From Acidobacteriota bacterium (GTDB lineage: Bacteria > Acidobacteriota > Terriglobia > Terriglobales > Acidobacteriaceae), in contig JAKBHH010000035.1 of assembly GCA_021836865.1 (NCBI GenBank), forward strand, positions 1 through 33,000: a DNA stretch of 33,000 nt, written 5' to 3'. How positions within the stretch are numbered: position 1 is the stretch's first letter; every line of letters starts with the position of its first letter. The translations under genes were made by a program, and so were the position numbers. The notes below the pieces were generated by a model that was not told where the DNA came from, made no database searches, and saw nothing but the letters and a program-made list of their open reading frames with translations. Positions 26,407-33,000 of this stretch are shown here, piece after piece.

Positions 26407-27594
26407 TTACCGGCGGCTCATCTTCGCGCCCTTCGCTGCTTCCTTGGCCTTTGCCTCGTGGATGATCGGGATCGGCGCCAGGTCCGGCCCGATGCGACGC
26501 ACCTGCGTGTCGCGCAGCGCGTAGCGGATCGTCCGTGGAGCTGCCGGCCGCGCGATGCCCGTGTCGGGATCGATGGCCACATCGGCACTGCTCGATATCT
26601 GGAAGCTGAAGACCGGCTCGCTGCCGCCGGGCGCAGGTTCTGAGCTGACGAGCACCGGCAGATAACCCCGAATCGGATGCAGGCGGAAGGCCGTCTCATA
26701 GCGGTGGCGCTTGAGGCTCCAGGTAAAGATGCGAATCTGGTCGAAATCATAAGGCAGCCCCGCAGTCGGCGGGCTCAAAGCAGTAACATACTCCACCACC
26801 TCGTGATCCGGCGTCGGAGCCTCGGCATCATGCACCTTTGCAATCGGATACGCGCCCACAATGCGCTGCCCCTCGGCATACTGCGCAATCTCGTCGGGTA
26901 CGCTCACATCCACGCGGCCGCCCAACAGCCAGCCGGCATGACCCTGACTGTCGCGCACCAGCCACCAGTCCTCCATCACCACCGGCGGCGCGGCGGGCTC
27001 TTTGGCAGGCTGCGAGCCCGATCCTGACCTGGACCCCGCCCGCGGCGGCCCTGGTTGAGGCACTGGCTGAGCAACCGGCGGCGCGGCCTGCGCCTTGGGG
27101 ACTGATGCCCGCTGCAGCATCTGCACCTTTGCATTCTCGGGCAGCAGATAGAACCGGTCTGTATCCCGCCCCGGCGTCAGGTGCACATACACTTCATCCC
27201 GAAGCGTGCCGTTCGCCACCACGGGACTGTCGCGGTACTGGCCGGCAAGCTGCGTAAAGCGCTCGTATACCTTGCTGTCAATCACCGCCCGCTCGGGAAT
27301 CCAGCCAATCTCATTCTTCTCGGTCTTTACCTTCAGGAACCGCCGGCCATGCTCCAGCACCTCAAGCGGCTGCCCGTTCACCACCTCGGCCACACGGTTT
27401 GAAACCGCGGCCACCCGGTCGCGCAGATACATCTGGCGCGTCCAGACGTACACCGTGTCATGGTGCTCTTTGTGCATCCGGTTGCAACCGCCCGCCGCCA
27501 TCAGAAATGAAAGCACCAGCAGACCGGCAGCCCAGGATCGAATAGATTGGACCGAGAGGAGAAAGGGGCTCGGGATTCGCTTCAACGCGGCCAC
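26407..27594 (-). CDS. SH3-like lipoprotein, last gene of the tat operon
   Basis: The protein, about 395 residues, has a lipoprotein signal ending [10 protein letters not shown] and then two SH3-like regions. The first contains [45 protein letters not shown] in part; the second, after a Pro/Ala-rich linker, contains [26 protein letters not shown]-terminal beta-rich domain ends the protein. Bacterial SH3 domains commonly bind the peptidoglycan peptide, so a cell-envelope role is likely but unproven. No ATG lies near the N-terminus; I use the GTG at 27594 (AGAAG five bases upstream). A TTG at 27585 with AGGTGG, or a GTG at 27675 directly after the M28 stop, are alternatives. It follows the M28 gene by up to about 80 bases on the same strand. 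Confidence 0.8.
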   Translation of the reverse strand: MAALKRIPSPFLLSVQSIRSWAAGLLVLSFLMAAGGCNRMHKEHHDTVYVWTRQMYLRDRVAAVSNRVAEVVNGQPLEVLEHGRRFLKVKTEKNEIGWIPERAVIDSKVYERFTQLAGQYRDSPVVANGTLRDEVYVHLTPGRDTDRFYLLPENAKVQMLQRASVPKAQAAPPVAQPVPQPGPPRAGSRSGSGSQPAKEPAAPPVVMEDWWLVRDSQGHAGWLLGGRVDVSVPDEIAQYAEGQRIVGAYPIAKVHDAEAPTPDHEVVEYVTALSPPTAGLPYDFDQIRIFTWSLKRHRYETAFRLHPIRGYLPVLVSSEPAPGGSEPVFSFQISSSADVAIDPDTGIARPAAPRTIRYALRDTQVRRIGPDLAPIPIIHEAKAKEAAKGAKMSRR

Positions 27595-27675
27595 CTGAAC
27601 TTCTTGTTTTTGAGCATAGCACTCACCCGCCGGCCAGCCCGGAACCGCTCCAGCACACCGCGGAATCGTCCGCAC

Positions 27676-28602
27676 TCAACGGGCATCGATCAGACGAATC
27701 GTCTCCATGAAGACATCGCCGTCAATGGTCAAGCTATGCGCGCTGATCTTATCCAGCGTGTCCTGCACCGTGTGGTGATAACTGTCGTTCGGCCCATAGT
27801 CGAGGTCGATGACGTCAATCGACGGCACGCCGCGCTGCACAAACGGCACATGGTCATCCTCCACCGTTTCTTCCTGCTGGAAGAAGTAGCGCTCGTAGCC
27901 ATACTTCCGTGCGGCCTGCCGCACGAGCGCCACCAGCCAATCCGCCGACTGCGACTCCCGCTGAATGTCCAGATCCTTGTCGCCAATCATATCCGCCAGG
28001 ATGAGGGCCCTGATGTGCCCCAGCGTGCCGTCGCGGCCCCACTTCGCCGCCAGATGTCGCGACCCGAAGAGCGCATCGGAATTCGACCATTGGGCCTGGA
28101 AGGACTCCTCGCCGTCAAAGAAGACGAGCCATACAGAGAAGCCATCCAGCTTGCGCCCACCGGCCACCTGCGCGTGCAACTGGTCGCCAATCGCCATCAG
28201 CAGGCCCACGGTCGCAGCGCCGTCATTGGCTCCGACGAAGTTGATATTGCGCAGCGGGTAGTTGGTCTCGTAGTGCGAGGCGAGCACGATTACGCCATCC
28301 TTCTTGCCGGGATAGCGCACGATGAAGTTGCGCATTCCGACCGGCCCAATCGAGGTGTCCGCAGTGAAGGCGTCCTCTTCCAACTGGTCATGTGCAAAGT
28401 GGGTGCGGAGATACTGTTCCGCCTTCGCATGATTCTGACTCGTCGGCCAGCGCGGTCCGATCGCGACAAACTCCCGCGCATAGTCATACGCTTTCTGCCC
28501 GTTGAAGTGGCTCTGGGCCATCGCTGCCATTGGAGCCAGCAGCAGCGTCGCCGCGCCCATCAGCAGCATGCGCCGCGCAACCTTGCTCATCCATCCACTC
28601 AC
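27676..28602 (-). CDS. Exported M28-family peptidase / glutaminyl cyclase-like enzyme
   Basis: The 308-residue protein has a signal peptide (MSKVARRMLLMGAATLLLAP, after four residues) and an M28 alpha/beta zinc domain. ASHYETNY gives His110, GANDGAATVG Asp127, FFDGEES Glu165/Glu166, ADMIGD Asp204 and EDDHVPF His251. The DGEE and DDHVPF contexts and the YGPNDSYHHTVQDTLDKI ending resemble glutaminyl-peptide cyclotransferases, which use a single zinc bound by Asp, Glu and His; an aminopeptidase role is the alternative. The start is a GTG at 28602 that overlaps the tatC stop as GTGA and has GGAGG at 28610-28614, seven bases away. The ATG at 28590 lacks such a site, so the GTG is preferred. It acts in the periplasm, beside the Tat genes that could export other enzymes. 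Confidence 0.88.
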   Translation of the reverse strand: MSGWMSKVARRMLLMGAATLLLAPMAAMAQSHFNGQKAYDYAREFVAIGPRWPTSQNHAKAEQYLRTHFAHDQLEEDAFTADTSIGPVGMRNFIVRYPGKKDGVIVLASHYETNYPLRNINFVGANDGAATVGLLMAIGDQLHAQVAGGRKLDGFSVWLVFFDGEESFQAQWSNSDALFGSRHLAAKWGRDGTLGHIRALILADMIGDKDLDIQRESQSADWLVALVRQAARKYGYERYFFQQEETVEDDHVPFVQRGVPSIDVIDLDYGPNDSYHHTVQDTLDKISAHSLTIDGDVFMETIRLIDAR

Positions 28603-29390
28603 TGCGCGGCCTCCTTCGCCTTGCGCCGCCCAGGATGCACCCACCAAGCCACCCCAATGCCAATCAAATAAAGACACAGCATGGGCACGGCATAAATGCA
28701 CATGGTCCACGGATCGGGGCTGGGCGTAATAATCGCCGCCACAAGAAACACCGCGAGAATTGCATAGCGGATGTTCTTCCAGAGGAACCTGGGACTGACA
28801 ATGCCGAACAGAGCGAGGAAGAAGATGAGGATCGGCATCTCAAAGCTTATGCCCAACCCCAGAATCACCGACAAAAAGAAGCTCGTGTAATCCTCGATCG
28901 TGACCATCGGGGTGAAGTTGTGTCCGAAGTCTACAATCAGAATCTTGATGGCCGCAGGCAGCACGAAGAAGTAGCCGAAGCTGGCGCCTGTCAGAAACAG
29001 CCCCACCGTCGCTGCCATAAACGGCACCACGAACCGCCGCTCTTTTTGATACAGTCCGGGCGCAATAAACAGCCACACCTGAAACAGAATGAACGGCGAA
29101 GCGAGAATTGCACCGGCCAGCAGTGACGCCTGCAGGTCCAGGTTCAACGCATCCATCGGATGCGTAAACACCAGTGACTTGCCGATCTTGCTCAGCGGCG
29201 CCTGCAGAAACGCCACAATGCGGTCGCGGAAAAACCAGCAGACAAAGAATCCCACTGCCAGATAAGCCGCCGAGTGCACAATGCGCCGCCGGAGCTCGTC
29301 CAGATGCTCCATCAGGCTCATTCCGGGAAGCTCCGCGCGCTGGCTCACCGCCTCCCGCGCCTTTCTTATCGCATCATCGGGTTCAACCAT
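28599..29390 (-). CDS. tatC: Sec-independent protein translocase TatC
   Basis: The 263-residue integral membrane protein has the TatC layout of six hydrophobic helices: MSLMEHLDELRRRIVHSA at the N-terminus (the conserved HLxELRxR motif), then PFILFQVWLFIAPGLYQKER, GYFFVLPAAIKILI, SFFLSVILGLGISFEMPILI, NIRYAILAVFLVAAIITPSPD and a last helix before VHPGRRKAKEAAQ. TatC is the receptor of the twin-arginine system, which exports folded proteins. The frame opens at 29465, but the ATG at 29390 fits the family and overlaps the upstream TatA/B stop by eight bases. Its stop overlaps the M28 start as GTGA. This is a tightly coupled operon with a single TatA/B partner gene. Confidence 0.97.
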   Translation of the reverse strand: MVEPDDAIRKAREAVSQRAELPGMSLMEHLDELRRRIVHSAAYLAVGFFVCWFFRDRIVAFLQAPLSKIGKSLVFTHPMDALNLDLQASLLAGAILASPFILFQVWLFIAPGLYQKERRFVVPFMAATVGLFLTGASFGYFFVLPAAIKILIVDFGHNFTPMVTIEDYTSFFLSVILGLGISFEMPILIFFLALFGIVSPRFLWKNIRYAILAVFLVAAIITPSPDPWTMCIYAVPMLCLYLIGIGVAWWVHPGRRKAKEAAQ

Positions 29391-29928
29391 GGGGCTGTGC
29401 CGCCTCCGTGGCGGGCGCGCTGGCCGGCCGCGCAGCCATCTCGCTCTCCGCAGCCTGCTCCGCAACAGGCTCCGCCGCGCGCGGCCCGGGACGCGAAGCC
29501 ATCACCTGCTCGCCCGTCGAAGGCGGCTGAACACGCAGCCCACTTTCCAGAGGGGTCTCTGCAGAGTTCCGGTCCGTCAGGTCGCCGCCGGCCGGCTGCG
29601 CGCTCGATCCGCTCAACTCAATCTCATTTGCCGCCGCGGGCGTCGGGTCAGCCGCCACTGAGGCCTGCTCCGGCGCACTAAGCGTCAGTGTGCGCTGCCG
29701 CTCTTCTTCTTTCTTCCTCCGCTCGGCTTCCTCGGAATTCCGCAGCTCCTCTTCCATCTGATATTTGAAGTCGTTCGAGGCCTTGCGAAACTCATACATC
29801 AGCTTGCCGATCTGCTTGCCGATCTGCGGCAGCCGCCGCGGCCCAAAGACCACCAGCGCAAGCACCATCAGAATCAGCGAGTCAGCCATTCCAAGATTGG
29901 CCGTCTCAATTGTCAGGGGAGCTCCCAT
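29383..29928 (-). CDS. Sec-independent translocase subunit, TatA/TatB family
   Basis: The 181-residue protein has the Tat small-subunit shape: a short N-terminal hydrophobic helix (MADSLILMVLALVVF, about 14-28), the FGPRRLP hinge at 28-34, and an amphipathic helix IGKQIGKLMYEFRKASNDFKYQMEEEL in two halves. A long charged, Ala/Pro-rich tail completes it. The FGP form of the hinge is closer to TatB, but no second TatA-like gene is next to it, so it may serve as a combined TatA/B. It works in the inner membrane with TatC. The ATG at 29928 has GAGGG three bases upstream. The tail, at about 115 residues, is unusually long and low in complexity, which is common for TatB-like proteins. It is divergent from nadA. 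Confidence 0.9.
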   Translation of the reverse strand: MGAPLTIETANLGMADSLILMVLALVVFGPRRLPQIGKQIGKLMYEFRKASNDFKYQMEEELRNSEEAERRKKEEERQRTLTLSAPEQASVAADPTPAAANEIELSGSSAQPAGGDLTDRNSAETPLESGLRVQPPSTGEQVMASRPGPRAAEPVAEQAAESEMAARPASAPATEAAQPHG

Positions 29929-30004
29929 AAACCCTCATCATACCTGTCCGCGCATTGCCCCCACAAACCCTCCGGTGCCAAATCGCATCCCACCCTCAGG
30001 TCAT

Positions 30005-30033
30005 TTGAACCACGCTCGCACCCTTGTTACACT
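30005..30033 (+). promoter_or_regulatory. nadA: Promoter of nadA
   Basis: TTGAAC (30005-30010) and TACACT (30028-30033) are 17 bases apart, close to sigma-70-type elements. A start near 30040 gives a leader of about 205 bases, enough to hold the riboswitch that follows. Confidence 0.5.
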
Positions 30034-30110
30034 TTTGTTACAGGAATGCGCTCTGCGTCCGTGCGGCTTCAATGCATCCGCACTTCCGCACTCCGCATCC
30101 TGAGATAGAA

Positions 30111-30237
30111 GGCCTGCAACAACCCCGTGGGTGCCCGATGATCTTCACCCGCTGCAGGCTGAGAGCCGCCCTGCGGCCGTGGCTTTCAACATCCCCGCCC
30201 GCCATCCGCGCAAGAAAGGATGCTCCGGGCTGAAGGC
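30111..30237 (+). promoter_or_regulatory. NAD+-I (nadA-motif) riboswitch, two tandem domains
   Basis: Two domains of the same design lie in the nadA leader. Domain 1 (30111-30160): an outer stem ggcctgca/tgcaggct, a conserved single strand ACAACCCC, and an inner stem gtgggtg (30127-30133) with cacccgc (30146-30152). Domain 2 (30182-30237): outer stem gctttca/tgaaggc, single strand ACATCCCC, an inner stem gcccg/cgggc (30197-30201, 30226-30230) and a further stem catcc/ggatg (30203-30207, 30218-30222). The sequences CAACAACCCCG and CAACATCCCCG match at 10 of 11 positions. This tandem arrangement before nadA matches my recollection of the nadA-motif RNA of Acidobacteria, which senses NAD+ or its ADP part. 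The last stem touches the Shine-Dalgarno region (GAAGGCGGAG), suggesting that ligand binding blocks translation of nadA. Confidence 0.85.
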
Positions 30238-30245
30238 GGAGTACC

Positions 30246-31379
30246 GTGAACCTGATCCTCGACGAAGAGGCAACAGCCTCGCCCTCGGCTGCCGACGCGT
30301 GCAGCCTGGAACACTATCTCACCCTCCCCGACCACTCCATGGACGCCCGCATCGCCGCAGCCCGCGCCCAGCTCGGCAAAAGCACCATCCTCCTCGGCCA
30401 TCACTACCAGCGCGACGAAGTTGTCCGCTTTGCCGACTTAACCGGCGACAGCTACAAGCTCTCCAAAGCCGCCGCCGAGACGGATGCCGCCTACATCGTC
30501 TTCTGCGGCGTACACTTCATGGCTGAGAGTGCGGATGTGCTGGGCCGCGACGGCCAACAGGTGATTCTGCCCGACCTCAACGCCGGCTGCTCCATGGCTG
30601 ACATGGCCGAAATCTCCCAGGTCGAGGACTGCTGGGAAAACATCGAGCGCCTCGGCCTCGCTGTCGACACCATCCCCATCACCTACATGAACTCCAGCGC
30701 CGCCATCAAGGCCTTCTGCGGAGAGCATGGCGGCCTCGTCTGCACCTCTTCCAACGCCGCCGCGGCTTTTCGCTGGGCCTTCGCGCGAGCAAAGCGCATT
30801 CTCTTCCTGCCGGACCAGCACCTGGGCCGCAACACCGGACATTCCATGCACATACCGTTGGATGAGATGGTTGTTTGGGACCCGTGGGGCCTGCAGGGCG
30901 GCCAGACGCAGGCCAGCATCGCCGCCAGCCGCATCGTGCTCTGGAAAGGCCACTGCGCCGTCCACCAGCGCTTCCTGCCGAGCCACGTCGATCAGGTCCG
31001 CGCAAGATATCCCGGCATCCAGGTCATCGTTCACCCCGAGTGCCGCTGGGAGGTCTGCCGGAAGGCTGACGCGCTCGGCTCGACCGAACGCCTCATTGCC
31101 CTGGTCGAGCAGGCGCCCGCCGGCGCCATGTTCGCCGTCGGCACCGAGATTCATCTCGTCAACCGCATGGCTCGGCGCTTTGCCGCACAGGGCAAACGCG
31201 TCATCACGCTCGACGATACCGGCTGTCTCTGCACCACCATGTACCGCATCAGCCCGCAGCATCTGGCCTGGGCGCTTGAAAACCTCGTCGAAGGCCGCGT
31301 CGTCAACCGCATCCAGGTTCGCAAAAGCGTAAAACAGTGGGCCAAGGTAGCTCTCGACCGCATGCTTGAAGTCAGCTGA
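30246..31379 (+). CDS. nadA: Quinolinate synthase NadA
   Basis: The 377-residue enzyme condenses iminoaspartate with dihydroxyacetone phosphate to quinolinate, the first dedicated part of de novo NAD synthesis, using a 4Fe-4S cluster. Landmarks are ILLGHHYQRDEV (49-59), DLTGDSYKLSKAA, FCGVHFMAESADVL, LPDLNAGCSMAD with Cys115, CTSSNA with Cys166, FLPDQHLGRNT, HPECRWEV, and DTGCLCTTM with Cys327/Cys329, one of which is the third cluster ligand. GTEIHLVNRM fits as well. The start is a GTG at 30246; GGAG lies four bases before it and GAAGG nine bases before. Translation is probably controlled by the riboswitch directly upstream. The usual partners nadB and nadC are not in this window. It is divergent from the tat operon. 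Confidence 0.96.
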   Translation: MNLILDEEATASPSAADACSLEHYLTLPDHSMDARIAAARAQLGKSTILLGHHYQRDEVVRFADLTGDSYKLSKAAAETDAAYIVFCGVHFMAESADVLGRDGQQVILPDLNAGCSMADMAEISQVEDCWENIERLGLAVDTIPITYMNSSAAIKAFCGEHGGLVCTSSNAAAAFRWAFARAKRILFLPDQHLGRNTGHSMHIPLDEMVVWDPWGLQGGQTQASIAASRIVLWKGHCAVHQRFLPSHVDQVRARYPGIQVIVHPECRWEVCRKADALGSTERLIALVEQAPAGAMFAVGTEIHLVNRMARRFAAQGKRVITLDDTGCLCTTMYRISPQHLAWALENLVEGRVVNRIQVRKSVKQWAKVALDRMLEVS

Positions 31380-31776
31380 TTCCAAGGTCGAAGAGACAGA
31401 ATCCTGCGGTGTCCATCCCAGTGTTGGAGAAGCACCGCTCAGGCTTCGAGCGTTCGGCTGCGCGAACACCCCTACCCTCTCTGCTTACGCCTCTTCCTAG
31501 CCTTACGGTCAGGAGTTCGCAAAGCCTCATTGATTCCAAATGATTTACACGTCAATCCAAAAAATGCACACCCCCCTCCAAAATCTTCATTCCCACGGAA
31601 AGCCTGCACAAAAGGCCCGGCAATTCTTGGTCTTATTGCGCATCCCGGCTTTCGCCCACTGCGCCACGAGCCTCACTCAAATTCCACGGCATCAACGCCT
31701 CTTTTAGCACCAACGGGGCATTTCAAGTGGACCATTTCGCGCCGCTTCCGTCGTATCCTAGTAACCAGAGACAGTG
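31380..31776. other. Intergenic region between nadA and the DUF2203 gene
   Basis: About 397 bases. A bulged stem-loop (gcggtgtcca at 31407-31416 with tgga...caccgc ending at 31439) begins 28 bases after nadA and may mark the transcript end, but it has no T-run. I see no gene, tRNA or clear promoter in the rest. Confidence 0.45.
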
Positions 31777-32217
31777 ATGAAAACTTTTACCCTCGACGAA
31801 GCCCAATCGCTGCTGCCTGTCCTCGAGTCGCTGCTCAAGCGCGCGATTGAAGGCAAGCAGGCCGCCGAAGAAGTCGAGTCGAGTCTTGCTTCGCTGGCCC
31901 AGCGCATCTATCTGGCCGGCGGCATGCGCGTGGATTCTGCCCGCGTTTCGCAACAGCGCGGTGAGTTAGAGGCCCACCTGCAGCGCGTGCGCGAGACTGT
32001 CGCTGAAATCGACGCCATCGGCGTGCAGGTCAAAGACATCGACACCGGCCTGCTCGACTTTCCCTGCCGCGTGGACGACGAAGTCGTTCTGCTCTGCTGG
32101 CGCCTGGGTGAAACAGCAATCGAACACTGGCACACCGTAGAAGCAGGCTTCAAGGGCCGCCAGCCTGTCGACGAGCGCTTCCGCCGCCGCTCCAACTCCA
32201 ACAACCGGCCCAACTAG
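31777..32217 (+). CDS. DUF2203-family protein
   Basis: The 146-residue soluble protein begins MKTFTLDEAQSLLPVLESLLKRA, the typical start of DUF2203. A helical middle follows, then the conserved block around VKDIDTGLLDFPCRVDDEVVLLCWRLGE, followed by IEHWHTVEAGFKGRQPVDERF. These last segments are the family signature. The function is unknown. The start could be the GTG at 31774 or the ATG at 31777; the ATG gives the standard N-terminus, and neither has a strong Shine-Dalgarno site. It is a single gene in the direction of nadA, with about 400 bases before it. The family call is firm; no biochemical role can be named. Confidence 0.87.
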   Translation: MKTFTLDEAQSLLPVLESLLKRAIEGKQAAEEVESSLASLAQRIYLAGGMRVDSARVSQQRGELEAHLQRVRETVAEIDAIGVQVKDIDTGLLDFPCRVDDEVVLLCWRLGETAIEHWHTVEAGFKGRQPVDERFRRRSNSNNRPN

Positions 32218-32396
32218 AGCGCCGCACCTGCCTCTTTTATCCCGACACGCCACCGCCTTCCACGCTAGTCTGCCTGCAAGCGATTTCCCCGCGGCAGCGT
32301 CCTTTTAATTACAGAGGGGAAATACCGAGCGAAGGGCTGTAGTCTGTTTCTGGACGATCCGGTTCGGTCGGTGGCCTGGCAGGCAGAGGAATGGCA

Positions 32397-33000
32397 ATGA
32401 AGATCCACAGGTGGGCACAACTGGCGCTGCTTGCTCCGCTCCTTCTAGCCGGCTGCAAGGGCTTCTGGACCGCGCCGCCCACCACCACCACCAATCCCAC
32501 AACCACCGCATCGAGTGGCAATTTTTATGTCCTCAACGCAGCGACCAGTCAGATTGCAGGCTACTACGTCAACGCAGGAGTGCTGACGCCACTGCCCGGC
32601 AGCCCCTATACGATGCTGGCCACGCCGCTCTCTCTTGTGATCGCACCGAACAACAGCTTCCTTTACGTCAGCACCATCAGCGGCATTTTTTTCTACACAA
32701 TTGCCTCCAATGGTCAGCTCACGCTGGGCAACGCCGGTAATCCGATCTCTGCCGATCAGGCCGTGAGCATGCAGGTTGACGCTACGAACTCCTGGATCGT
32801 GGACGTCGCCTCGGGCGGCTCGCAGGTATTTGCCATCCCGATCAGCCCCACCACGGGCCTGGTGACCCAAACCGCGGAGCAATTCGTCGCGCTGCCTGCT
32901 TCGACGTTGCAGCAGGTTGCCATTTCTCCTGCGAACACCAGCGTATTTGTTGCCATGGGTGCGGGCGGCACGGCAGTCATTCCGTTCAACATCGCCAACG
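32397..33000 (+). CDS. Beta-propeller lipoprotein (lactonase/YVTN-like), 3' end cut by window
   Basis: The reading frame runs off the right edge after about 201 codons. It begins with a lipoprotein signal, MKIHRWAQLALLAPLLLAGC, with the lipobox LAGC and Cys20, then a Thr-rich linker. Repeated blades follow, of the type NFYVLNAATSQIAGYYVNAG and LSLVIAPNNSFLYVST. These resemble the 40-residue repeats of lactonase/YVTN beta-propellers found as acidobacterial surface lipoproteins. The ATG at 32397 is chosen because AGAGGA sits six bases upstream (32385-32390); the ATG at 32391 would have no spacing. Binding or lactonase activity cannot be decided from this part. Confidence 0.82.
   Translation, partial: MKIHRWAQLALLAPLLLAGCKGFWTAPPTTTTNPTTTASSGNFYVLNAATSQIAGYYVNAGVLTPLPGSPYTMLATPLSLVIAPNNSFLYVSTISGIFFYTIASNGQLTLGNAGNPISADQAVSMQVDATNSWIVDVASGGSQVFAIPISPTTGLVTQTAEQFVALPASTLQQVAISPANTSVFVAMGAGGTAVIPFNIAN

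Larger units (their letters stand above)
29929..30245. other. Divergent tat/nadA region containing the nadA promoter and riboswitch
   Basis: 317 bases. The right part holds the nadA promoter (30005-30033), a leader and the tandem aptamer (30111-30237), each listed separately. The left part should hold the tat promoter; a TATGAT beside the tatA/B start is too close to be convincing. Confidence 0.6.

Noticed and set aside
29937-29942. TATGAT as -10 element of the tat operon
   Set aside because: It would start transcription practically at the ATG although the gene has a GAGGG ribosome site; no good -35 at 17 bases.
30111-30260. TPP (THI-box) riboswitch, because GGCTGAGA occurs at 30157-30164 and GAACCTGATC at the nadA start
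   Set aside because: The second TPP-binding half (UAAU/GCC/GCGUAGGGA-type) is missing, the GAACCTGATC lies inside the nadA coding start, and the gene is not a thiamine gene. The paired tandem domains explain the region better.
1-33000. CRISPR arrays, tRNA/rRNA genes, insertion sequences, prophage, toxin-antitoxin or defence systems
   Set aside because: Looked for repeats with regular spacers, transposase or integrase motifs and clover-leaf sequences in the intergenic regions; none was seen by eye.

Overview
The window is GC-rich chromosomal DNA from what looks like an acidobacterium (Acidobacteriota, Terriglobia/Acidobacteriia-like). The reasons are a fused aroD-aroE gene, a tandem NAD+-I (nadA-motif) riboswitch of the type described from Acidobacteria, a very long S53 protease carrying Ig-like repeats, a BNR/Asp-box giant exoprotein, and DUF1080, FG-GAP, DUF4136 and lactonase-type secreted proteins. 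I see no tRNA, rRNA, CRISPR array, insertion sequence or prophage. This is ordinary chromosome with a strong bias toward exported proteins.

Left part (1-11731, all minus strand, transcribed right to left): a sedolisin/kumamolisin S53 peptidase with at least six Ig-like repeats, then a secreted GH36-like (clan GH-D type) glycosidase, a sugar nucleotidyltransferase and a NahK-like sugar kinase, joined by two 4-base ATGA overlaps, then a BNR/Asp-box exoprotein that runs off the left edge. The three coupled genes read as a glycan salvage unit: release a sugar outside, phosphorylate it at C1, and make an NDP-sugar.

Middle part (11973-20308): an ALG5-like GT2 glycosyltransferase and an HU-family protein are divergent. 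Then come a DUF4184 membrane protein divergent from a small two-helix membrane protein, PgeF, and a minus-strand group SDR -> DUF1080 -> FG-GAP/VCBS protein, followed by a plus-strand DUF4136 protein.

Right part (20468-33000): an M3 oligopeptidase is divergent from the bifunctional aroDE, which has a near-consensus promoter. An arylsulfotransferase-family lipoprotein follows. The minus-strand operon TatA/B -> TatC -> M28 peptidase -> SH3-like lipoprotein is tightly overlapped and diverges from nadA. The nadA leader (about 205 nt) has its own promoter and two successive aptamer-like domains, the second abutting the Shine-Dalgarno sequence. DUF2203 and a beta-propeller lipoprotein, cut by the right edge, finish the window.

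The most interesting items are the tandem nadA-leader riboswitch, the coupled glycosidase/kinase/nucleotidyltransferase unit, and the S53 protein whose last Ig-like domain seems to be interrupted by a hydrophobic hairpin. All calls are from reading motifs; no database search was run.
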